A stretch of DNA of 64,000 nucleotides from Roseicyclus marinus (GCF_036322625.1 NZ_AP027266.1:1429001-1493000); one strand, 5' to 3'. Counted from the stretch's first letter, positions 1 to 10,485 are shown. Translations and numbers: made by a program. The notes: generated by a model from the letters alone, not told the origin.

Positions 1-70
1 ACACCGTCCGCTTTTAGCCCATGGTCCGCCCCGCGCAACCGCACATCCAAACAGCCCCAAGGAGACCCAG

Positions 71-805
71 ATGCCGGACGACACCGAGACCTCGTTCGCG
101 CCGCTCTACAGCCGCGTCATGCTCAAGATTTCCGGCGAGGCCTTGATGGGCGACCAGGGATTCGGCCTGCACCCGCCGACCGTCGAACGGATCGCGCGCG
201 AGGTGAAATCGGTCCATGATCTGGGCGTCGAGATCTGCATGGTCATCGGGGGTGGCAACATCTTTCGCGGGCTTCAGGGCTCGGCGCAGGGGATGGAGCG
301 GACGACGGCCGATTACATGGGGATGCTGGCGACCGTCATGAACGCGCTCGCCATGCAATCGGCGCTGGAAGGGATCGGGGTCTTTACCCGTGTGATCAGC
401 GCCATCACCATGAACGAGGTGGCCGAGCCCTATATCCGCCGCCGCGCCGTGCGCCACCTCGAGAAAAAGCGCGTGTGCATTTTCGCGGCGGGCACCGGAA
501 ACCCCTATTTCACGACCGATACGGCGGCGACGCTGCGCGCCTCCGAGATGAATTGCCAGGCGATCTTCAAGGGCACCAAGGTCGACGGGGTCTATGACAA
601 GGACCCCAAGAAACACGCCGATGCCAAGCGGTATGAAACGGTCACCTATGACGAGGTTCTGGCCCAGCACCTGGGCGTGATGGATGCCTCGGCCATTGCC
701 CTGGCGCGGGAAAACGACCTGCCGATCATCGTCTTCAGCCTCGATGAGCCGGGCGGGTTCAAGGGTATTCTGGCAGGCCAGGGCACCTATACGCGGGTGT
801 CCTGA
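71..805 (+). CDS. pyrH: UMP kinase PyrH
   Basis: PyrH phosphorylates UMP to UDP in the cytoplasm, the committed step towards UTP and CTP. The 244-residue protein has the normal length for the amino-acid-kinase-fold family. Visible motifs are LKISGEAL near residue 18 with the phosphate-binding lysine, GGGN at 60-63, [13 protein letters not shown] at 141-153 (acceptor site) and [13 protein letters not shown] at 168-180. The ATG is preceded by a clear AAGGAG at about 59-64. It opens the pyrH-frr-uppS-cdsA-dxr-rseP-bamA cluster that is conserved across proteobacteria; tsf and rpsB normally lie just upstream, outside this window. Nothing is unusual about it. Confidence 0.98.
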   Translation: MPDDTETSFAPLYSRVMLKISGEALMGDQGFGLHPPTVERIAREVKSVHDLGVEICMVIGGGNIFRGLQGSAQGMERTTADYMGMLATVMNALAMQSALEGIGVFTRVISAITMNEVAEPYIRRRAVRHLEKKRVCIFAAGTGNPYFTTDTAATLRASEMNCQAIFKGTKVDGVYDKDPKKHADAKRYETVTYDEVLAQHLGVMDASAIALARENDLPIIVFSLDEPGGFKGILAGQGTYTRVS

Positions 806-892
806 GGGGCGGGCTGCGCACTTGGGTTCTGGAAACCCGGGGCGCGGCGCGCTATCACCGTCGCAAAAGGACCGAACGAAGGGCTATCCCCC

Positions 893-1459
893 ATGGCAGA
901 AGACGATCTGGATATCGACCTCGACGACCTGACGCGCCGGATGGATGGCGCGATAGCCGCGCTGCGCACGGAATTCGCCTCGCTCAGGACGGGGCGCGCG
1001 TCGGCGTCCATGCTGGAGCCGGTGATGGTCGATGCCTATGGCCAGCCGACCCCGATCAACCAGGTGGGCACCGTCAACGTGCCCGAGCCGCGCATGGTCA
1101 CGATCAACGTCTGGGACAAGGCGCTGGTGGGCAAGGTGGAAAAGGCGATCCGCGACAGCGGGCTCGGCATCAACCCGCAGCTCAACGGCACGATCATCAT
1201 GCTGCCGATCCCCGAGCTGAACGAGGAACGGCGCACCCAGCTGACCAAGGTGGCGGCGCAATATGCCGAACATGCCCGCGTCGCGATCCGCAACGTCCGC
1301 CGCGACGGCATGGACCAGATCAAGAAGGCCAAGGCGCAGGGCATGTCCGAGGATGACCAGAAGCTCTGGGAAGCCGAGGTGCAGGAATTGACCAATGCGC
1401 ATATCGCCAAGGTCGATGCCGCGCTGGAAACCAAGCAGGCCGAGATCATGCAGGTCTGA
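893..1459 (+). CDS. frr: Ribosome recycling factor
   Basis: Frr splits post-termination ribosomes together with EF-G. The 188-residue product matches the family length of about 185 and shows the typical pattern: helical N-terminus with LRTGRAS near 26-32, the [16 protein letters not shown] stretch of domain II around residue 61, and the C-terminal helix with [12 protein letters not shown]. It lies 87 bases behind pyrH in the same orientation and is probably cotranscribed with it, the usual pairing. Confidence 0.98.
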   Translation: MAEDDLDIDLDDLTRRMDGAIAALRTEFASLRTGRASASMLEPVMVDAYGQPTPINQVGTVNVPEPRMVTINVWDKALVGKVEKAIRDSGLGINPQLNGTIIMLPIPELNEERRTQLTKVAAQYAEHARVAIRNVRRDGMDQIKKAKAQGMSEDDQKLWEAEVQELTNAHIAKVDAALETKQAEIMQV

Positions 1460-1563
1460 CCTGGGCCGCCCCTCGGCGTTGCCGCCCGGTCGCACCCGTC
1501 GGGGGAATGGCGGGCGGGCATTGCGTGGGCGGGCGTGTCGGGCGATCTTGGTCCCGGCATAGG

Positions 1564-1591
1564 GAGGGGCAGGGCGCGAGTGCCGCCCCTC
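1564..1591. other. GC-rich hairpin between frr and uppS
   Basis: The 162-base gap between frr and uppS contains a 7-bp perfect inverted repeat, GAGGGGC at 1564-1570 and GCCCCTC at 1585-1591. No T-tract follows, so it is not a convincing intrinsic terminator. It could pause or attenuate read-through into uppS. Confidence 0.35.
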
Positions 1592-1621
1592 GAGGCAGGA
1601 TGTAGCCGTGAGGACAGCCCC

Positions 1622-2338
<717 letters not shown>

Positions 2339-2345
2339 GGCAGTC

Positions 2346-3137
2346 TTGGCTCTGGCCCCGGAGAGTTTCGCCGATCTGGCCACCCGGATGATCACCGGTC
2401 TTGTGCTGGCCGGTGTCGGGCTGACAGCGGTCTGGGCGGGCGGCTGGTGGTTCACCGGGCTGGTCGTGGTGATCGTTGCAACGCTTGTCTGGGAATTGGT
2501 GCGGATGCTGGGCGGCGGGCCCAATCGCGCGCTCGCGCTGGGCGGGATGGCTGCCGTGGCGATCCTGTCCTCCAAGCTGTTGCCGCCGGGGATCGCGCTG
2601 CCACTCCTGCTTTTGGTGGCGATCGCGGGTATCGGCGTGCTGGAGCGCAACCGGACGCTCTACCTGGTGATGACCACGGTCATCATGCTGGCGGGCTTTG
2701 GGCTGATCCTGCACCGCGACAGCTTTGGGTTCACATGGATGCTGTGGCTGGTGCTTGTGGTGGCTGGGACCGACATCCTTGGGTATTTCGCGGGGCGCAT
2801 CATCGGCGGGCCGAAATTCTGGCCGCGCGTCAGTCCCAAGAAAACATGGTCGGGCACCATCGCGGGATGGGTCGGGGCGGGGCTGATCGGCTGGGTGTTC
2901 ATGTCGCTGACGGGCTCGGGGGGCGAGCTGATCGGGATCTCGGTGGCCCTGTCGATGGCAAGCCAGATGGGCGATATCGCGGAATCCGCCGTCAAGCGGC
3001 GCATGGGGGTCAAGGACAGCTCGAACCTGTTGCCGGGGCATGGCGGGGTCTATGACCGGTTCGACGGGCTGTTGGGCGCGGCCTTTCTCCTGGTCATCGT
3101 CGAAAGCCTGACGGCCTTTCCGCCGCCGCCGGTCTGA
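2346..3137 (+). CDS. cdsA: Phosphatidate cytidylyltransferase
   Basis: CdsA makes CDP-diacylglycerol from phosphatidic acid and CTP in the inner membrane, the branch point to all phospholipids. The 263-residue protein is almost all membrane helix and carries the family signature near its C-terminus, reading SAVKRRMGVKDSSNLLPGHG and then GVYDRFD (about 217-243). The start is taken as a TTG at 2346 because GAGG lies at a good distance upstream; an ATG at 2388 would remove 14 residues and still leave an intact protein. The neighbours uppS and dxr are the expected ones. Confidence 0.95.
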   Translation: MALAPESFADLATRMITGLVLAGVGLTAVWAGGWWFTGLVVVIVATLVWELVRMLGGGPNRALALGGMAAVAILSSKLLPPGIALPLLLLVAIAGIGVLERNRTLYLVMTTVIMLAGFGLILHRDSFGFTWMLWLVLVVAGTDILGYFAGRIIGGPKFWPRVSPKKTWSGTIAGWVGAGLIGWVFMSLTGSGGELIGISVALSMASQMGDIAESAVKRRMGVKDSSNLLPGHGGVYDRFDGLLGAAFLLVIVESLTAFPPPPV

Positions 3138-3151
3138 GATAGCACTCGGTC

Positions 3152-4327
3152 ATGCGCAGCATCAGCATCTTCGGGGCCACGGGGTCCATCGGGCAGAACA
3201 CCGTCGATCTGATCGCGCGGGCCCCGGACGAATACCGGGTCGTGGCCCTGACCGGGGCGGGCAATATCGAACGGCTGGCCGCGGACGCCATCCGGCTCCG
3301 GGCCGAGATCGCGGTGACCGCCGACGAGACCCGTCTGGGCGATCTGCGCGCGGCGCTGGCCGGGACTGGGATCGAGGCCGCGGCAGGCGAGGGCGCGCTG
3401 GTCGAGGTGGCCGACCGTCCCGCCGACTGGATCATGTCCGCCATCGTGGGGGCCGCAGGTCTTGCGCCGGGGTTCCGGGCGCTCCGCCACGGCACGACGC
3501 TGGCTCTGGCCAACAAGGAAAGCCTGGTCACGGCAGGCCCGCTCCTGATGCAGGAAGCGCGCGACCATGGCGCGACGATCCTGCCCGTCGACAGCGAGCA
3601 TTCCGCCGTTTTCCAGGCGCTGGTGGGCGAGGACATGGGCGCTGTCGAGCGCATCATCATCACCGCGTCGGGCGGGGGCTTGCGCGACTGGCCGCTCGAG
3701 GCGCTGGCCAAGGCGACGGTGGCCGATGCGGGCGCGCATCCCAACTGGGCCATGGGCCAAAGGATCACGATCGACAGCGCCTCCATGTTCAACAAGGGCA
3801 TGGAGCTGATCGAAACCAAGGAATTCTTCGGCATCGCCCCGGACCGGATCGAGACGGTGATCCATCCGCAATCCATCGTCCATGCGCTGGTGGGCTTTGT
3901 CGACGGGGCGTTGATGGCGCATCTGGGCGCGCCCGACATGCGGCATGCCATCGGCTACGCGCTGCACTGGCCCGACCGGCGCGACCTGCCGGTGTCGCGG
4001 ATCGATCTGGCGCAGGTCGCGACGCTGGAATTCCGCGCGCCCGATCCCGCGCGCTATCCCGCGCTGGCGCTGGCACGCGCCGTGATGGAAACCGGCGGGC
4101 GGTCGGGCGCGGTGTTCAACGCCGCCAAGGAAATCGCGCTCGACGGGTTCATCGGCGGTCGCATCGGCTTCATGCAGATGGCCGAGGTGGTGGACCGGAC
4201 GCTTGACGCGATATCGCCCCGGCTTTGCCTTTCTTCGTCCATGTCAAGCCTTGAGGATGTGCTCGAGACCGACCACATGGCCCGTGACACGGCCACGGCC
4301 CAGATCGCCCAGATGGAGAAGAGCTAA
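3152..4327 (+). CDS. dxr: 1-deoxy-D-xylulose 5-phosphate reductoisomerase
   Basis: Dxr rearranges and reduces DXP to methylerythritol phosphate with NADPH, the first committed step of the MEP isoprenoid pathway. The 391-residue protein starts with the nucleotide-binding GATGSIGQNTVDL (residues 8-20). It has LANKESLV near 122, the metal-binding PVDSEHSAVFQ near 147 and the substrate-binding block HPNWAMGQRITIDSASMFNKG around 197-217. Position between cdsA and rseP is the standard alphaproteobacterial arrangement. Confidence 0.98.
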   Translation: MRSISIFGATGSIGQNTVDLIARAPDEYRVVALTGAGNIERLAADAIRLRAEIAVTADETRLGDLRAALAGTGIEAAAGEGALVEVADRPADWIMSAIVGAAGLAPGFRALRHGTTLALANKESLVTAGPLLMQEARDHGATILPVDSEHSAVFQALVGEDMGAVERIIITASGGGLRDWPLEALAKATVADAGAHPNWAMGQRITIDSASMFNKGMELIETKEFFGIAPDRIETVIHPQSIVHALVGFVDGALMAHLGAPDMRHAIGYALHWPDRRDLPVSRIDLAQVATLEFRAPDPARYPALALARAVMETGGRSGAVFNAAKEIALDGFIGGRIGFMQMAEVVDRTLDAISPRLCLSSSMSSLEDVLETDHMARDTATAQIAQMEKS

Positions 4328-4330
4328 CTC

Positions 4331-5659
4331 ATGGAATTCATCCCCCAGTTCGGCAGCCTTGCCTTTACGCTTGTGGCTTTCGTGGCGGCGCTGTCGATCA
4401 TCGTGGCGATCCATGAATACGGGCATTACATCGTCGGCCGCTGGAGCGGCATCCATGCCGAGGTGTTCTCGCTGGGGTTCGGTCCGGTCCTGTTCAGCCG
4501 CACGGATCGGCGCGGCACGCGGTGGCAGGTGGCGGCGCTGCCCTTTGGCGGCTACGTGAAATTCCTGGGCGATGCGGATGCGGCCAGCGGCAAGGACGGG
4601 GCTGCCATCGATGCGCTGGATGCGGGCGAGCGGCGGCGGTCCATGCATGGTGCGCCGCTTTGGGCGCGGTCGCTGACCGTGGCGGCGGGGCCGGTGTTCA
4701 ACTTCATCCTGTCCATTCTCGTCTTTGCGCTGTTTCTGGCCTTCACGGGCCGCGCGGTGGACGAGCCGCGCGTGGGCGGACAGGTGGCCTTGCCCGCCGA
4801 TATCGCGCAATTCGAGCCCGGCGACCTGATCGTGTCGATGGAGGGCCAACCGGTCAGCGCCTTTGGCGATTTGTTCGAGATCGCGGCCGATCTGACGCCG
4901 CAACCCACCGCTGCCTATACGGTGGAACGCGACGGCATCCTGCGCGAGATCGAGGCGGCCTTTCCGCTGATCCCGCTAGTGCAATCGGTTGCGCCGCAAT
5001 CGGCCGCATTGGCCGCAGGGCTGCGCGAGGGTGACGTGATCCGGGCGGTGGATGGGGTGCCCGTCTACGCCTTCCGCCAGCTGCGCGAGGCCGTCGACGC
5101 GGCGCAGGGAACGCCCCTGACGCTCACGATCTGGAGCCGGGGGGAAACACGTGACGTGACCCTGACCCCGCGCCGCACCGATCTGCCGACCGAAGATGGC
5201 CGGTTCGAGACGCGCTGGCTGATCGGCGTCACGGGGGGCTTGAGTTTCGAGCCGGTGCGCGAATCCGTGGGCCCGCTTGCGGCGCTTGGCTATGGTGCCG
5301 AGCAGACGGTTTTCGTGGTGCAAAGCTCGTTGTCGGGGCTTTGGCACATGATCACGGGGGCGATTTCCTCGTGCAACCTGCAAGGGCCGATCGGCATCGC
5401 CGAAACCTCGGGTGCGGCGGCAAGCCAGGGCATCGACAATTTCATCTGGTTCGTCGCGGTCCTGTCGACGGCGGTTGGGCTCTTGAACCTGTTTCCGATC
5501 CCGGTTCTGGATGGCGGGCACCTGGTGTTCCACGCCTACGAGGCGGTGTCGGGCAAGCCGCCATCCGACAAGGTGATGCGCGTCTTCATGACCATCGGCC
5601 TGACGCTGTTGTTGTCGCTGATGCTCTTTGCGCTGACCAACGACATTTTCTGCCCCTGA
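4331..5659 (+). CDS. rseP: RseP-type site-2 intramembrane metalloprotease
   Basis: RseP cuts membrane-bound anti-sigma factors and leftover signal peptides inside the membrane. The zinc motif HEYGH lies at residues 28-32 in the first transmembrane helix. Two PDZ-like segments fill about 125-290, and the second active-site motif, reading LLNLFPIPVLDGGH, is near residue 390 in a C-terminal helix. The length of 442 is normal. It begins 3 bases after dxr ends. The anti-sigma substrate in this organism is not in the window. Confidence 0.96.
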   Translation: MEFIPQFGSLAFTLVAFVAALSIIVAIHEYGHYIVGRWSGIHAEVFSLGFGPVLFSRTDRRGTRWQVAALPFGGYVKFLGDADAASGKDGAAIDALDAGERRRSMHGAPLWARSLTVAAGPVFNFILSILVFALFLAFTGRAVDEPRVGGQVALPADIAQFEPGDLIVSMEGQPVSAFGDLFEIAADLTPQPTAAYTVERDGILREIEAAFPLIPLVQSVAPQSAALAAGLREGDVIRAVDGVPVYAFRQLREAVDAAQGTPLTLTIWSRGETRDVTLTPRRTDLPTEDGRFETRWLIGVTGGLSFEPVRESVGPLAALGYGAEQTVFVVQSSLSGLWHMITGAISSCNLQGPIGIAETSGAAASQGIDNFIWFVAVLSTAVGLLNLFPIPVLDGGHLVFHAYEAVSGKPPSDKVMRVFMTIGLTLLLSLMLFALTNDIFCP

Positions 5660-5805
5660 CAGGCGCGCGGGGTTTCCCGCGAAAAGCTCAAGCTGCGGCG
5701 TGAATGGCGCGTCTTTGCCATGGCCGGGTCCAAGTGCTGCCATAATGGCGGCCTAGCGTGGGGTAGAACTGCGCGGTGGCGCGTGGAAAGGCCGTGGAGA
5801 GTGAC

Positions 5806-5943
5806 ATGAAGACCCTGATCCACAATACGCGCGGCATGTCGCAGATTTTGTGGCTGAACACCGATCGCCTGCTGGTTCCGCTGCTGATCGTGGCGGCGCT
5901 GGTGCTGGGAAGCATGATCTTCAGCCACGCGATGCATGTCTGA
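5806..5943 (+). CDS. 45-residue single-span membrane microprotein
   Basis: This short frame between rseP and bamA starts with MKTLIHNTRG and has a polar, basic N-terminus followed by one hydrophobic helix (about residues 22-40, LLVPLLIVAALVLGSMIF) and a short tail ending in HAMHV. GGAGAG stands 7-10 bases before the ATG, a good ribosome binding site. Both flanks are long gaps (146 and 171 bases) in an otherwise tight cluster, which fits a separate small gene. I do not recognise a family. An inner-membrane protein with the N-terminus inside is the likeliest topology. It could be a chance frame, but the start site and the clean helix argue for a real gene. Confidence 0.6.
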   Translation: MKTLIHNTRGMSQILWLNTDRLLVPLLIVAALVLGSMIFSHAMHV

Positions 5944-6048
5944 GGCATAGGGCAGGGCGGGTGCGCTGCACCCAGAATCCGCAGCTCGCGGATCATGGCG
6001 AAAATGCGGCAGCGCGCACATGATGCGCGGTGCCCGGACCAGTTGGTT

Positions 6049-6077
6049 TTGACAACCCCAGGACCCTCGGCTAGGCA
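6049..6077 (+). promoter_or_regulatory. Probable bamA promoter
   Basis: A perfect -35 box TTGACA at 6049-6054 is followed after exactly 17 bases by a weak -10, TAGGCA, at 6072-6077. It lies 38 bases before the bamA start, in the one long gap inside the envelope cluster, so bamA-ompH-fabZ-lpx may have its own promoter. Confidence 0.4.
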
Positions 6078-6114
6078 GGGTTCAGCTGCTCGAAGAAACC
6101 TGGGATTGGAAGCC

Positions 6115-8484
6115 ATGAACCTGCGTTTGCGCGCCCGTCTGAACCTGTCGACGTGCCCCGCGGCCACGACCCCCTCACGCCTGGTGCGGTTCGGTCTCGG
6201 ACCCATGGTTATTGCAGGTTTTCTTGGGGTTTCGCTGCCTCTGGCGCAAATGGCCGAGGCGCAGGATTTCCGGTTCTCGAGTTTCGACGTGCAGGGAAAT
6301 GCGCGGATTTCGGACGCGGCCATCCTGACATATGCGGGAATCGCCCCGGGCAGCGCCGTCACCGGCGCACAGGTGAACGACGCGCTGCAGCGGCTTCAGA
6401 ACACCGGTCTGTTCGAAGCGGTCGAGATCACTCCGCGCGGCGGCACGCTGGTCATCGAGGTGCAGGAATACCCCACCATCAACCAGATCACGGTCGAGGG
6501 GAACCGCCGTCTGGATGACGAGGTTTTGCTGTCGAACATCCAATCCGTGCCGCGCCGGACCTTTTCGCCCGCCGTCGCCGAACAAGATGCCAATGCCATC
6601 GCCGAGGCCTATCGCGTCTCGGGCCGTCTGACCGCCACGGTCACGCCCCGCATCATCCGCCGGTCCGACAACCGCGTCGACCTGGTGTTCGAAGTCGCAG
6701 AAGGCGGCGTGGTCGAGACCGAGCGCCTGTCCTTCGTGGGCAACCGCGCCTATTCGGATCGTCGCCTGCGCCGGGTTCTGGAAAGCACGCAAGCCGGTCT
6801 GTTGCGCCAGATCATCCGCCGCGACACGTTCATCGCGGAGCGTATCGCGCTCGACCGGCAGCTTTTGACCGATTTCTACCAGGATCGCGGCTATGTCGAT
6901 TTCCGCATCCTGAGCGTAACGCCCGAATTGTCGCGCGATCGCGGGGCCTATTTCGTGACCTTCAACATCCAGGAAGGGCAGAGCTTCGACATCGGCGAGA
7001 TCACCACGGTCTCCGAGATCCCGGGCATCGATGCGGCCGAATATCAGGATGTCATCCGCATTCGCACGGGCGAGACCTACAGCCCGCGGCTGATCGACAA
7101 CACGATCAGCCGGATGGAGGCGCTGGCCACCCAGCAGGGCGAACGCTTCGTGCGGATCGAGCCGCGCATCACGCGCAACGATGCCGATCTGACGCTTGAC
7201 GTGGAATTCGTCATTTCGCGCGGCGAGCGCGTCTTCGTCGAACGGATCGACATCGAGGGCAACACCACGACGATCGACCAGGTCATCCGCCGCCAGTTCA
7301 CCGCCGTCGAGGGCGACCCCTTTGATCCGCGCGCGATCCGCCAGGCGGCCGAACGCATCCGCGCGACGGGCTTTTTCAGCGATGTCGCGGTCGAAGGGCG
7401 GCCGGGCAGCTCTCCCGATCAGGTCATCGTCGACGTGGATGTCGAAGAGCAGCCGACCGGCTCGCTTGGCTTTTCGGTCAGTTTCTCGACCGATACGGGC
7501 GCAGGGCTGGCGGTCAATTTCGCCGAAGAGAATTTCCTCGGGCGCGGGCAGGCCGTGCGGCTTGGCTTCAACACGACCGAGGGCAGCCAGTCGTTGAATT
7601 TCTCCTTCACGGAACCCAGCCTCCTGGCGCGGGACCTGTCGGGGAGCGTTGCCGTCTTCTACACCGAAACAAGCTCGCAGAACCGGTCCTTCGACACGCT
7701 CGATATCGGGGCGACCTTCGGGCTCGGCTTTCCGGTCAGCGAATTTGGCCGGATGGACGTGTATTACGGCATCGAAAGCAACGAGATTTCGGGGCTGAGC
7801 ACGACCAACAGCTCCGCGATCCTGCGGCGCGAGGCGACGGACCGGATCAATTCCTTTGTCGGCGCACAATATGCCTATGACACCCGCAACACCGGTCTTG
7901 ATCCGACGCAGGGTGTGCGCCTGCAATTCGGCGCGGAACTGGCCGGGTTGGGTGGCGATGCGGAATACCTCGAGACCACCTTCCTCGGCATCGCCGAGCG
8001 CGACGTGATGCGCGAAGAGGTGACGCTGCGCGCAAGCTTCGAAGCCGGCGCGCTGCAGATGCTGGACGGCGACAGCCGCCTCGCGGACCGCTTTTTCCTC
8101 TCCAGCCGCCAGATGCGCGGCTTCGAGGCGAATGGTCTTGGTCCGCGGGATCTGAACGTGGCCAACCGCGATGCGCTTGGCGGCAACTACTTTGCCGTCG
8201 CCCGGTTCGAGGCGGCTTTCCCGCTGGGTTTGCCGGATGAATACGGCATCACGGGCGGCATGTTCTACGATGTCGGCACCGTCTGGGGGCTCGACAACGT
8301 GAATGGCGGGGCTGCGGGCGCGAACCCGGTGGATGACGGCCTGCATTGGCGTCAGTCGGTCGGCGTCTCGATCTTCTGGGACACGGCGATCGGGCCGCTG
8401 CGGTTCAATTTCTCGCATGCGCTGGATTTCGAGAGCTACGACCTCACCCGCGATTTCGATCTGACCGTCGAAGCGCGGTTCTGA
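6115..8484 (+). CDS. bamA: Outer membrane assembly factor BamA
   Basis: BamA is the central subunit of the machine that folds beta-barrel proteins into the outer membrane. I chose the ATG at 6115 (789 residues), which gives a long basic N-terminus and a signal peptide ending near AQMAEAQ at about 48-51; the frame is open 40 codons further upstream. Five POTRA domains cover roughly residues 52-400 and the 16-strand barrel follows, ending with the C-terminal phenylalanine expected of a barrel signal. The order rseP-bamA-ompH-fabZ-lpxA is the classic envelope cluster. Confidence 0.97.
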   Translation: MNLRLRARLNLSTCPAATTPSRLVRFGLGPMVIAGFLGVSLPLAQMAEAQDFRFSSFDVQGNARISDAAILTYAGIAPGSAVTGAQVNDALQRLQNTGLFEAVEITPRGGTLVIEVQEYPTINQITVEGNRRLDDEVLLSNIQSVPRRTFSPAVAEQDANAIAEAYRVSGRLTATVTPRIIRRSDNRVDLVFEVAEGGVVETERLSFVGNRAYSDRRLRRVLESTQAGLLRQIIRRDTFIAERIALDRQLLTDFYQDRGYVDFRILSVTPELSRDRGAYFVTFNIQEGQSFDIGEITTVSEIPGIDAAEYQDVIRIRTGETYSPRLIDNTISRMEALATQQGERFVRIEPRITRNDADLTLDVEFVISRGERVFVERIDIEGNTTTIDQVIRRQFTAVEGDPFDPRAIRQAAERIRATGFFSDVAVEGRPGSSPDQVIVDVDVEEQPTGSLGFSVSFSTDTGAGLAVNFAEENFLGRGQAVRLGFNTTEGSQSLNFSFTEPSLLARDLSGSVAVFYTETSSQNRSFDTLDIGATFGLGFPVSEFGRMDVYYGIESNEISGLSTTNSSAILRREATDRINSFVGAQYAYDTRNTGLDPTQGVRLQFGAELAGLGGDAEYLETTFLGIAERDVMREEVTLRASFEAGALQMLDGDSRLADRFFLSSRQMRGFEANGLGPRDLNVANRDALGGNYFAVARFEAAFPLGLPDEYGITGGMFYDVGTVWGLDNVNGGAAGANPVDDGLHWRQSVGVSIFWDTAIGPLRFNFSHALDFESYDLTRDFDLTVEARF

Positions 8485-8494
8485 GGGCGGCGGC

Positions 8495-9109
8495 ATGGTC
8501 CGCGACGCCCGATCCATTTTCGGCCTGATCCTGTCGCTGGTGCTGTCGTGCACCGGCGCTGGGGCTGTCGCACAGGATGTCGGTGCGGCCCCGGCTTCGG
8601 CCGTGCTGGTGCTGAACCAGGAAAGGCTGCTGTCGCAATCGCTTTACGGGCAGCGCATCCAGCGCGAGGTTGAGGCGGCAGGTGCCGCGCTCGCGGCCGA
8701 GAACCGCCAGATCGAGGCGCAGCTGACCGAAGAGGAACTGGCGCTGACCGAGCGCCGGACCCAGATGACGCCCGAGGATTTTCGCCCTATCGCCGAGGAA
8801 TTCGACAGCCGCGTCAATGGCATACGCGCCGCGCAAGAGGCCAAGGGCCGTGCCTTGCAGCAGCAGGCGGATGCCGCGCAGCAAGCGTTTTTCGAGACGG
8901 TTTTTCCGATCCTGGTGGAAATCCTGCGCAATCGAGGGGCCAGCGTTTTGATGGACAATCGCGCGCTTTTGCTGTCGGCGGACGGGATCGACATAACGGA
9001 TGAGGCGATCGCCCTGATCGACGAAAGGCTGGGCGACGGCGGCGATGCGCCGTTGATCGATCTGGACGGGACGGGCGGCGCGGATGCACCGCCTGCCAAC
9101 GCACCCTGA
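8495..9109 (+). CDS. OmpH/Skp family periplasmic chaperone
   Basis: Skp-type chaperones hold unfolded outer membrane proteins in the periplasm and pass them to BamA. The 204-residue protein has a signal peptide (cleavage likely after GAGAVAQ near residue 27) and then a long charged alpha-helical region, residues 45-130, rich in Q, E, R and A, which would form the coiled-coil tentacles. The C-terminus is acidic and low in complexity (DGTGGADAPPANAP). Its place directly after bamA supports the assignment; sequence similarity in this family is always weak. Confidence 0.9.
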   Translation: MVRDARSIFGLILSLVLSCTGAGAVAQDVGAAPASAVLVLNQERLLSQSLYGQRIQREVEAAGAALAAENRQIEAQLTEEELALTERRTQMTPEDFRPIAEEFDSRVNGIRAAQEAKGRALQQQADAAQQAFFETVFPILVEILRNRGASVLMDNRALLLSADGIDITDEAIALIDERLGDGGDAPLIDLDGTGGADAPPANAP

Positions 9110-9197
9110 GCGGCGGCTTGCCGCGACCGGGCCGAGTTGCTACCACCACCCCGACACGGGCGGAGCGCCCTGAAATGACGATGCAGGAGCCCTCCGC

Positions 9198-9677
9198 ATG
9201 ACGGACGAGACCCCCACCACCGCCGATATCGACCTGATCCAGCGGATCATCCCGCACCGCTACCCGTTCCTGCTGGTGGACCGGGTGCGCGATATCGTGC
9301 CGTTCCAATCGGCCGTGGGCGTGAAGAACGTGACGTTCAACGAGCCCCATTTCCAGGGCCATTTCCCCGGCGCGCCGATCATGCCCGGGGTCACCATCGT
9401 CGAGGCGATGGCCCAGACCGCCGCCGTGATGGTCGGGGTTTCCGCCGATCTGGCCGACAAGAACCTGCTTGTCTATTTCATGGGGATCGACGGGGTGAAA
9501 TTCCGCCGCAAGGTCGTGCCCGGTGATGTGCTGGAAATGGAAGTCACGACGCTGCGCGGCAAACCGGGCGGCAAGGTCTGGAAATTCGGCGGGCGGGCCA
9601 CGGTCGAGGGCGAATTGGCCTGCGAGGCCGAGTTCACCGCGATGATGGATCTCGAGGCGATGGGCGGGGCCGCGTGA
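9198..9677 (+). CDS. fabZ: 3-hydroxyacyl-ACP dehydratase FabZ
   Basis: FabZ dehydrates 3-hydroxyacyl-ACP in fatty acid elongation and competes with LpxA for 3-hydroxyacyl-ACP, which explains the linkage. The 159-residue hotdog-fold protein shows [12 protein letters not shown] near residue 18, the catalytic histidine in HFQGHFPG (His55) and the catalytic glutamate in [12 protein letters not shown] (Glu69). The stop codon shares its last base with the lpxA start. Confidence 0.98.
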   Translation: MTDETPTTADIDLIQRIIPHRYPFLLVDRVRDIVPFQSAVGVKNVTFNEPHFQGHFPGAPIMPGVTIVEAMAQTAAVMVGVSADLADKNLLVYFMGIDGVKFRRKVVPGDVLEMEVTTLRGKPGGKVWKFGGRATVEGELACEAEFTAMMDLEAMGGAA

Positions 9678-10480
9678 TGGCGATCGATCCCAGCGCCGTG
9701 ATCCACCCTTCGGCGGTGATCGAGGAGGGGGCTGTCATCGGCCCGGACTGCCATATCGGCCCTTTCTGTGTCGTCGGGCCCGAGGTCACGCTTGGCGCGC
9801 GGGTGGCGTTGAAATCCCATGTCGTCGTCACCGGCTGGACCGATCTGGGCGAGGACAGCGTGGTCTTTCCCTTCGCCAATATCGGGGATGTGCCGCAGGA
9901 TCTGAAATATGGCGGCGAACGGACCCGGCTGATCGTGGGCAAGCGCAACCGCATCCGCGAAGGCGTCACCATGAACACCGGCACCGAGGGCGGTGGCGGC
10001 ATCACGAGGGTGGGCGATGACGGGCTGTTCATGGCCGGTGCCCATGTCGCCCATGACGCACAGGTGGGCGACCGCGTGATCATGGCCAACAATGCCGCCG
10101 TGGCGGGCCATTGCATCATTTCCGACGATGTCATCATCGGCGGGCTGTCGGGCGTGCATCAATTCGTGCGCATCGGGCGTGGCGCGATCATCGGGGCGGT
10201 CACGATGGTGACCCATGACGTGATCCCCTATGGCCTGGTGCAGGGGCCGCGCGGCGGGCTTGATGGGCTGAACCTCGTGGGGCTCAAGCGGCGCGGTGTC
10301 GCGCGCGAGGATATCATGGCGCTCCGCGCCGCCTTTCAGGCGCTGGCGCAGGGCGAAGGGGCGTTCCAGGACCGCGCGCGGCGTTTGCAGGACGACGAGG
10401 CCGGGCAAAGCCCCTATGTGCGCGAGATCGTGTCCTTCGTCCTGGGCGAAAGCGACCGGTCCTTTCTCACGCCCGGCTGA
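9677..10480 (+). CDS. lpxA: UDP-N-acetylglucosamine acyltransferase LpxA
   Basis: LpxA adds a 3-hydroxyacyl chain to UDP-GlcNAc, the first step of lipid A synthesis. The 267-residue protein is a left-handed beta-helix with hexapeptide repeats from residue 7 onward (for example AVIHPSAVIEEGAVIGP). The catalytic histidine is His126 in AGAHVAHD, and a helical C-terminal domain follows. I chose the ATG at 9677, which overlaps the fabZ stop by one base; a GTG one codon earlier is an alternative. Translational coupling with fabZ is likely. Confidence 0.97.
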   Translation: MAIDPSAVIHPSAVIEEGAVIGPDCHIGPFCVVGPEVTLGARVALKSHVVVTGWTDLGEDSVVFPFANIGDVPQDLKYGGERTRLIVGKRNRIREGVTMNTGTEGGGGITRVGDDGLFMAGAHVAHDAQVGDRVIMANNAAVAGHCIISDDVIIGGLSGVHQFVRIGRGAIIGAVTMVTHDVIPYGLVQGPRGGLDGLNLVGLKRRGVAREDIMALRAAFQALAQGEGAFQDRARRLQDDEAGQSPYVREIVSFVLGESDRSFLTPG

Positions 10481-10485
10481 GTGCG

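Noticed and set aside
1-70. Gene end or regulatory site at the left edge
   Set aside because: Only the ribosome binding site of pyrH is recognisable in these 70 bases.
6175-8553. 792-codon open frame on the minus strand across bamA
   Set aside because: It is the shadow of bamA codon bias; the translation is low-complexity and rich in R, A and D without motifs.
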